Shown here: piece after piece, positions 57,611-64,000 of the stretch | Layout of the letters: the number at the start of each line of letters is the position of its first letter | How positions within the stretch are numbered: the first letter of the stretch is position 1 | Source: DATHTS01 sp041940425 | GTDB taxonomy: Bacteria; Acidobacteriota; Blastocatellia; Pyrinomonadales; Pyrinomonadaceae | DNA length: 64,000 nucleotides | Direction: 5' to 3' | Assembly: GCA_041940425.1 (NCBI GenBank) | Contig: JBGTSF010000020.1 | Location: forward strand, 1-64,000 | Program-made: the position numbers and the translations under genes | The notes under the pieces: generated by a model | Databases searched by the model: none | Told to the model about the DNA's origin: nothing | Seen by the model: only the letters and a program-made list of their open reading frames with translations

Positions 57611-59803
57611 ATGAAATTGGTCAACAGTAAGTTTAAGAATTTTATAACACTAAGCGTTTTCACATTAATTTTTTCGGTCATCGGCGTTTCGGCGGCGACC
57701 TTTACGGTGACAAACATCAACGACAACGGCGCGGGAAGTTTGCGGCAGGCGATTCTCGATGCCAACGCCGCTTCCGGCGCGGACGTAATCGCGTTTGATG
57801 CGGCGGTTTTCAATACGCCGCGCACGATCACTCTGACGAGCGGTCAACTGACTATCCAGGACAGCGACCTGACTATCAACGGTCCGGGAGCGAATCTTCT
57901 GAGCATTTCCGGCAACAATCAATCACGCAGTTTCCTCATCAGAGCAATAACTACGCCGGTAACGGTAACGATCAACAACATGACGATCAAAGACGGAAAT
58001 GCCGGCGGCGGCGGCGGAATTAGAGCAAACGAATCCGGCAGCGATCTTCGCGTCATTCTGAACATCTCCGGCGTTGTGTTCCGGGACAATACGACAAACA
58101 GCGGTGCTTCGGGCGGCGGGATCTTTATGGCACAGTCAACCCACGAATTAAATGTCAATAATTCCATCTTTCGCCGAAACACAGGGAACGGCGGCGGCGG
58201 TATCGCTTGCGGCAGCGGCGGCGGCGCGTGCGTTTCCGTGACGATCACCAACACCCTGTTCGAGGAAAACCAAAGCGGCAGCTTCGGCGGCGCGTTTAAT
58301 TGCTGCGGCAACGGCACGCCGACAGCGCCGATCAATCTCGAAAAAGTAGCATTTATAAGAAACTCTACGGGTGGTAACGGCAGCGCCGTCAGGCTCTCAG
58401 CAGATGTGAACACGCAGTTTAACTTTAAGAATATAACCGTCGCCCGCAACACAGCCGGTATTGGTGCGGCAATGCAATTTCAGTTCGGCAAATTCAACTT
58501 TGAGAATTCGACGATTGCCTATAATACTAATCAGGTCAATCACGCGAACGGGGTAGGGATTTACGCGGTTTGGCAGGAAATGAACTACTCCTTCCGCAAT
58601 ACGATCGTTGCCAAAAACACCAACATAGACGGTGTTGAATTGGACGTAGATATTCGCAACCGCTTCCTTATTTCACAGGGCTACAATATTTTCGGCACGC
58701 TGGTCGCAGGAACAATGGTTGAGGGCAATACGACGGGAAATCAGATCGGCGTAAATCCGCTGCTCGATGCTGTGCCGCGTGAAAACGGCAGTTTTCTCAA
58801 AACGCTCGCTCTTCGTCCCGGCTCTCCGGCGATTGATGCCGGGGATCCGAACAATTTTCTTGCTACCGACCAGCGCGGAATTGCCCGTCCGGTTGACGGC
58901 AACAGCAACGGCACGGCTCTGCCCGACATCGGCGCGTTCGAGAAACGCCCCGAAGATATTATTCCGTCTATCTCGGCGTTCGATTTTGACGGCGACAAGC
59001 GCACCGACGTTTCGATCTTTCGTCCGTCGGTCGGCGAATGGTGGTATCTGCGTTCATCCGACAACGGCAATCAAGCCGTCCAGTTCGGTGCGGGTTCGGA
59101 TAAATTAGTTCCAGCCGACTACACCGGCGACGGCAAAACCGACATCGCTTTTTGGCGTCCTTCGACCGGTCAGTGGTTTATCTTGAGAAGCGAAGACAGT
59201 TCGTTTTACGCTTTCCCGTTCGGCTCTTCGGACGATATACCCGCGCCGGGTGATTACGATGGCGACGGACGCGCTGACGCGGCGGTCTTTCGTCCGTCAA
59301 ACGCCGTCTGGTATATCTTGCGTTCATCCGACGGCGGCATTACCATCACTCCTTTCGGCGTTTCCGAAGATCGTCCGGTCGTTGGCGATTATGACGGCGA
59401 CGGATTGACGGACATCGCGGTTTTCCGTCCATCGGTCGCGGAATGGTGGATTCTCAGAAGCCGGGACGGACTGATCGCTTATCAATTCGGAGCGGCGGGC
59501 GACAAAGCCGTTCCGGGCGATTACACAGGCGACGGCAAAACGGATGCGGCATTTTTCAGACCGGCGAATGGAACTTGGTATGTGCTGCGGTCGGAGGACA
59601 GTTCGTTCTATGCCTTTCCGTTTGGAAATTCGTCAGACATTCCCGCACCGGGCGACTTTGACGGCGACGGGCGGACGGACGCGGCAGTTTTCCGACCGTC
59701 AAATTCGGTCTGGTATATCAGCGGCACGACTTCCGGCACGCAGTTTATCGGCTTCGGCGCAAACGGCGATCTGCCTGTGCCGAATACTTACATTGTTCCT
59801 TGA
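57611..59803 (+). CDS. Secreted parallel-beta-helix protein with VCBS repeats
   Basis: The product is 730 residues with signal peptide NFITLSVFTLIFSVIGVSAA. Residues 25-440 form a right-handed parallel beta-helix opening with TFTVTNINDNGAGSLRQAILDANA and closing with the choice-of-anchor-Q segment PGSPAIDAGDPNNF..LPDIGAFE. The C-terminal 280 residues are about six VCBS blades (FDFDGDKRTDVSIFRPSVGEWWYLRSSDNG and kin). It may bind polysaccharide. AAGGAG precedes the ATG. It is divergent from the ECF-kinase unit. Confidence 0.9.
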   Translation: MKLVNSKFKNFITLSVFTLIFSVIGVSAATFTVTNINDNGAGSLRQAILDANAASGADVIAFDAAVFNTPRTITLTSGQLTIQDSDLTINGPGANLLSISGNNQSRSFLIRAITTPVTVTINNMTIKDGNAGGGGGIRANESGSDLRVILNISGVVFRDNTTNSGASGGGIFMAQSTHELNVNNSIFRRNTGNGGGGIACGSGGGACVSVTITNTLFEENQSGSFGGAFNCCGNGTPTAPINLEKVAFIRNSTGGNGSAVRLSADVNTQFNFKNITVARNTAGIGAAMQFQFGKFNFENSTIAYNTNQVNHANGVGIYAVWQEMNYSFRNTIVAKNTNIDGVELDVDIRNRFLISQGYNIFGTLVAGTMVEGNTTGNQIGVNPLLDAVPRENGSFLKTLALRPGSPAIDAGDPNNFLATDQRGIARPVDGNSNGTALPDIGAFEKRPEDIIPSISAFDFDGDKRTDVSIFRPSVGEWWYLRSSDNGNQAVQFGAGSDKLVPADYTGDGKTDIAFWRPSTGQWFILRSEDSSFYAFPFGSSDDIPAPGDYDGDGRADAAVFRPSNAVWYILRSSDGGITITPFGVSEDRPVVGDYDGDGLTDIAVFRPSVAEWWILRSRDGLIAYQFGAAGDKAVPGDYTGDGKTDAAFFRPANGTWYVLRSEDSSFYAFPFGNSSDIPAPGDFDGDGRTDAAVFRPSNSVWYISGTTSGTQFIGFGANGDLPVPNTYIVP

Positions 59804-59865
59804 TGGGCGTTTAAGAAAATGGGGATTTTGCGGGGAACAAATACTCCCGCGAAATATACAAAAAA

Positions 59866-59900
59866 TAAAAAGGCGACAGCTTCTTGCTATCGCCTTTTTA
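59866..59900. terminator. Terminator between convergent beta-helix/VCBS and M48 genes
   Basis: TAAAAAGGCGA at 59866-59876 pairs with TCGCCTTTTTA at 59890-59900, with AGC/GCT extending the stem. A T-rich tail follows on both strands. Confidence 0.85.
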
Positions 59901-59919
59901 TTTTTCACTATCGCCCGGT

Positions 59920-61062
59920 TTAATTATCGGGACTCGGTTTCGGTTCGGGTTCGCGCCGTTTGAGCTGCGGCGGACCGTCTTTCGAACTCGATTCGCCGTC
60001 AGTCGTCGTGGTCGTCGAATCCGGTGCGGGTTCGCGGCGTTTTAAGGTGGGTCGGACTTCGCCTTCGTCCACGTCAATTCCGATGGTCGCTTTCGCGTTG
60101 GAAGTTCTTTCGAGATGTTTTTTGACCTTTTGAAATTCCGACGTGCTGATGACGTATTCCTCGCGTTCGGGAAATCTGGCAACCAGCGCAAGACTGGAAT
60201 CGCGGCGGTCTTCCGACTGCGGATGCGTCGTGAAAAGTTTGGCGAACGAGCCGGGTTTTTTCTTTTTCTTCGAGGCGAGCTTTTCAAACATCGTCGCCAT
60301 CGCGGTCGGGTCGTAGCCTGCCGCATAGAGATATTGAACGCCTAATCTATCGGCTTCTTCTTCCGCGCCGCGCGAGAATTTGAGCATCGCAAGTCCGGCT
60401 AAAATGCCGCCGCCGTTTTGCAGAACGGTGCTGACGATCGGACCGCCGAAGATGATTCCGGCAAGCGCGCCGTAATTGATCAGCGTTCCTTTGCCTTGAT
60501 TTTCCATCGCGTGGCGAGCCGCGACGTGCGCGATCTCGTGCGCCATCACGCCCGCTAATTCGGCTTCGTTATCGGCGGCTAAGATCAAACCTTTATTGAC
60601 GTAGAAAAATCCGCCGGGCAGGGCGAAGGCGTTTACCTCGTCGCTGTCAATGACCTTGATCGTAAAGGGAACTTTCGCGTCGGAATGAAGAACGATATTT
60701 TGACCGACGCGGTTGACATATTCCGTAATAATCGGATCATCAACCAATTTCGCCTGCTGTTCGACCTGCAATGAAAGCTGTCTGCCGATCTTCATCTCCG
60801 CTTCCTGCGAACCGCCGAGCCAGCCGAAAAATTTATCCGTGCCGCCGTTGATCTTGCGTTTGCCGATCATTTCGGGGTTTTCCTTATCGGAAAGCGGTTT
60901 CAGCGTCGAAGTCTGAGCTTTCTCGTCCTTCTTCTGCTGTTCTTTCTTATCCTTATCTTTCTTTTGCGCCGCGACATTTACCGGAGAAACGGCGACCGCG
61001 CCGACCCACATCGTCAGCAGCAGGAAAAACGCGCCGAATCTACGAATAGAATCCTTATACAT
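59920..61062 (-). CDS. Exported M48-family metalloprotease
   Basis: The product is about 380 residues from ATG 61062, which has GGAG 10 bases upstream; the longer ORF adds 23 residues. After a signal peptide (FGAFFLLLTMWVGAVAVSPVNVAA) comes a Lys-rich segment, then the M48 domain with HEIAHVAARHAM (His175, Glu176, His179) and the third ligand in GAEEEADRLGVQYLY. Such proteases (BepA/LoiP-like) handle outer-membrane protein quality control. The C-terminal 60 residues are Pro/Ser/Thr/Arg-rich with two LKRREP repeats and are probably disordered. Confidence 0.9.
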   Translation of the reverse strand: MYKDSIRRFGAFFLLLTMWVGAVAVSPVNVAAQKKDKDKKEQQKKDEKAQTSTLKPLSDKENPEMIGKRKINGGTDKFFGWLGGSQEAEMKIGRQLSLQVEQQAKLVDDPIITEYVNRVGQNIVLHSDAKVPFTIKVIDSDEVNAFALPGGFFYVNKGLILAADNEAELAGVMAHEIAHVAARHAMENQGKGTLINYGALAGIIFGGPIVSTVLQNGGGILAGLAMLKFSRGAEEEADRLGVQYLYAAGYDPTAMATMFEKLASKKKKKPGSFAKLFTTHPQSEDRRDSSLALVARFPEREEYVISTSEFQKVKKHLERTSNAKATIGIDVDEGEVRPTLKRREPAPDSTTTTTDGESSSKDGPPQLKRREPEPKPSPDN

Positions 61063-61345
61063 ATTATTTACTCCTAAAAATCTTTCTCGCCGATATTTGA
61101 GATTGTAACTCTTTTTTTGCTTTTTTAACAACGATTTTTATGATGCGGTAAAAAGTAAAAAAGTTTATGCCGGATATGAAAAAAGTTTGAAATTGCGTAA
61201 AAAAATCGGATTTCGGCAAAAAAACGGTTTTTTTTATGCCGAAAAATTGGTAAAGTAATAACTGCCGATGATTTTTCGGCATTTTCCGCAAAACAAAAAC
61301 TCCGGCTGTTTTTCTCCAGAAAAGTTTTTTTCAAATTCCAACCGA

Positions 61346-64000
61346 TGAAACGAATTCAAGAAAAAGTAAAAGATTTGGTCGAGGTTCGCCCGTATAAAAA
61401 TCTGCAGGATTTTATTTCTAATCCGGCACAGACGCTCGCCGGTTATCATTTTACGGATTTCACCGCCGATATGATGTCGAAATGGCTCGACGCCGTTTCC
61501 GATGTCGGCGAACAGGACGGCGCGGCAAAAGCGCTCGCCGGTTATCGCGGCGTCGGCAAAAGTCATTTTCTGGCGACGCTCGGCGCGATCATCGCCAATC
61601 CCGAACTGCGTTCGCGCGTTACGCAATCGCTCGTCGCCGCCGGCGCGCAGCGTCTCAAACGCCGCCGTCATCCAGTCGCTTACGTCCGGCGCGGAATATA
61701 TCCGACGCTGCTCGAAGAATTGAAAGCGGGAATTGCCGAAGCGCTCGAAACCGGAAAGGAAAATCTGAGCGGTTCGCTTTCCGAACTACTGGGTTTTGCG
61801 GCGGAGCAGTCCGGCGAACTGCCGTTTGTTTTGATAATTGACACGGCGTATGAACGCGAAGCCCGCGTTTCGCGCGACGACGGCGCGATGCTCGGCGAGA
61901 TCGCCGTAATCGCCAAAAATCTGAATATGTTCGTCGCCGTCGCGCTCGATGACGACATCGCCGGAGCGGACGGCGTGAATGCCGCGATTGCCGCGAGCTT
62001 TACGATTGATTATCTCGATCAGGAACATCTCTACAGCATCGTTGACGCGAACGTTTTTCCGAAACACCGCCAGACACAGCATCTGCTTCACGAGATTTAC
62101 ACATATTTCCGGCAGGTTCTGCCGCATTTTCGCTGGAGCGAACAGCGTTTTTCTTCGCTCTACCCGCTTCATCCGGTGATTTTGGAAAACGCGCCGTTTG
62201 TTCGTCTTTACGCGCCGGAATTCGCGCTTTTAGGATTTGCGTCCGAAGCCGGAGCGAAAATTCTCGGTCGCCCGGCATATTCGCTCGTCGCTCTCGACGA
62301 AGTTTTCGACAGCACGGAAAACATTCTTCGCAAGATCGAAGACCTCAAAGAGGCTTTTGAAATCTACGATCAGGTCAACGCGCAGGTCGTCGGGCAGATT
62401 CCCGTGATGCAGCGTCTTCAGGCGAAATTGATCTTAAAGGCTCTGCTTCTTTTATCTTTAAACGGCGAAGGCGCGACCGCCGGGGACATTGCCGCCGCGA
62501 TCTTGATCTACGATGAAAACGATCCGCCGAAAGCGATCTCGGAAGTCGAAAATCTGCTCGATACTTTTACCGCCTCGATCCCCGAAGGCATCACACGCAA
62601 AACGGAAGACGGACGCGAAAATCACTACTTTCTGAGAGTCGGCAGCAAGAACGATCTCATCAATATTTTGACCGAAGCCGCCGGAAAAGTTTCGCCCGAC
62701 GCGATTCCTGCGATCCTGCGGCGGATGGCGCGGGAAAGATTCTCCGATTGGACGCTCTCATCGGACGGCGAAGCGGCGGACTGGATGGATTGCCAGATAA
62801 ACTGGCGCGGCGGTCTGCGGCGCGGACGCATTACGTGGAATTGGGGGAACAGATCCGCCGAAACAAACGAAATGCCCGTCAATACGGAAGTATTGGATTG
62901 GGAATTAAAAATTATTGCTTCGCAGAACACGCTTTCCGATAACGCTCGGGAAACCGAACTTCCGACTGTTTTCTGGAAAACCGCCCCGCTCAGAAAAGAC
63001 GAAGAAGAAGCGATTCTCAGATTTTACGTTTTGCTGACGGACGAGAGTCTGCGCGCCGAATACGGCGATCAGATCCGCGCCGCCGGACACGCGCATACTC
63101 TGGCGGTCGAAAAAATCTGGACGAGAATTTTTATCAACGACGGGCGGCTTTCGATTGACGGCATCGAAACGGAATTCTCCGAACCGGCGAGATCGGCGAC
63201 GGCTCTTTCGCAGATGTTTTCGATAATGCTCGAACCGCTTTTCGAAGCGCGTTTTCCCGAACATCCCGTTTTTCATCAGCCGCTCGGAATGGCGGAAGTT
63301 ACATCGCTCGTCAACGATCTGTTCAGCGGCGCGCGTTCGAATCTGGCAAACGTTCAGGAACTCGCTGAAAAATTCGCCCTGCCGCTCGGACTCGTAACGA
63401 ATCACGGCGACATTCTGATTCTCGAAAGCGAGGAAAAACTCATCCAATCGCCGCTCGCGCGGGAAGTTTTGCATCTGGTCAAACAGAGCAATGAAACGGT
63501 TTCGTTGAAAACGATCTATCGTCATCTGAAACAACCGCCGTTCGGTCTGGTGCGCGAAGCCCAGCATCTGGTTCTGACCGCATTGGTCGCCCAGCGGCAG
63601 ATCGAATTCGTAACGTCGAAAGGCGACCGCATCAACCGCCGTTCGCTCGATCTGAAAATCATCTGGGACGACATCGAAGGCATCGCCAAGCCTTCGAGCA
63701 GAGTTTACAGTAACAAACGCCTGACTGAATGGGCGAATATTGTAACCGGCGCGGATCAGTTCAAAGCGATTGACACGCCCGAAGAACGCATGAGCGTGCA
63801 GACCGCGCTCGAAACATGGCTCGAAGATTGGAAATCGGCGCGGATGCTCGAGCGATTCGATGAACTGCCCGACGAGATTTTGAATACGCGGATGTGGCGG
63901 ATCTCGGTCAACGCCGCGAAAACCTTCGGCGCGGTTGCCGAAACCGTCAAAGCGGTTTCCGACGGTTTTATCCCGCTCGACGAAGCCCTCCACCGCATCG
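61346..64000 (+). CDS. Large P-loop ATPase, N-terminal 885 residues (3' end outside window)
   Basis: An open frame runs without a stop from ATG 61346 to the window end. A Walker A motif, GYRGVGKS, lies at residues 66-73, and a Walker-B-like strand ELPFVLIIDTAYE follows at about residue 155. Helical segments continue, with RKIEDLKEAFEIYDQVNAQVVGQIPVMQRL and later winged-helix-like parts (NETVSLKTIYRHLKQPPFGLVREAQHLVLTALV). The layout recalls large ATPases of phage-defence and DUF-type families such as BREX BrxC/PglY, but I cannot assign a family. The divergent spacer 61063-61345 holds its promoter; no partner genes are visible because the locus is cut. Confidence 0.8.

Overview
The window reads as a chromosomal segment of a Gram-negative, secretion-rich bacterium, most likely an Acidobacteriota of the Blastocatellia / Pyrinomonadaceae type. 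This assignment is an inference. It rests on five secreted proteins built from FG-GAP/VCBS repeats with DxDxDG loops, an ECF sigma factor next to a TPR-tailed Ser/Thr kinase, many exported peptidases and moderate GC. There is no rRNA operon, prophage, IS transposase or CRISPR array; one tRNA gene (Arg, CCT) is present.

Layout. 1-7.9 kb (+): the end of an SLH-domain surface protein, an M36 fungalysin-like metalloprotease and an S8 subtilase. Both protease genes have CTCAAG direct repeats at about 11-bp spacing upstream. 7.9-17.9 kb (-): a long same-strand run with a B12-binding radical SAM enzyme, an S9 peptidase, a subclass B3 metallo-beta-lactamase homologue, a STAS protein, an M28 peptidase, an AAC(6')-like acetyltransferase, a small secreted protein, mutM and a sugar-nucleotide pyrophosphorylase. 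18-22.3 kb (+): a TPR protein, a membrane protein, thiE and thiD. 22.3-24.7 kb (-): an outer-membrane-type protein and a CHRD/VCBS protein. 25-30.5 kb (+): DinB, a chlorite-dismutase-family protein, acylphosphatase, apt, tRNA-Arg and a large SBBP/VCBS propeller protein. 30.5-37 kb (-): a secreted protein and smc, whose Walker A motif is split by a 560-residue intein. 37-40.7 kb (+): a 201-bp palindromic element, two unknown proteins, and an AT-rich foreign-looking gene with a possible PD-(D/E)XK motif. 40.7-42.7 kb (-): a radical SAM protein resembling archaeal tetraether lipid synthase. 43.4-54.1 kb (mostly +): phosphohexomutase, a DivIC/FtsB-like protein, a histone-deacetylase-family enzyme, two tandem VCBS paralogues around a small minus-strand gene, a CrtI-type desaturase, a LolA-like protein, mtgA and an IPT/NHL protein. 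54.2-57.5 kb (-): the kinase and ECF sigma factor. 57.6-64 kb: a beta-helix/VCBS protein, an M48 protease and the start of a large P-loop ATPase that runs off the window.

The intergenic DNA is unusually structured. Three degenerate arrays have a 20-21 bp period. Three AG-rich low-complexity arrays fold back on their complement. At least three families of dispersed palindromic repeats occur, and many hairpin terminators are visible. Together the genes describe an exported proteolysis and surface-protein programme, with cell-envelope (mtgA, divIC-like, lipid-type radical SAM, desaturase), thiamine, purine-salvage and signalling functions in between. The most unusual items are the SMC intein, the shared protease operator, the tetraether-synthase-like enzyme, the AT-rich orphan gene and the helically phased arrays.
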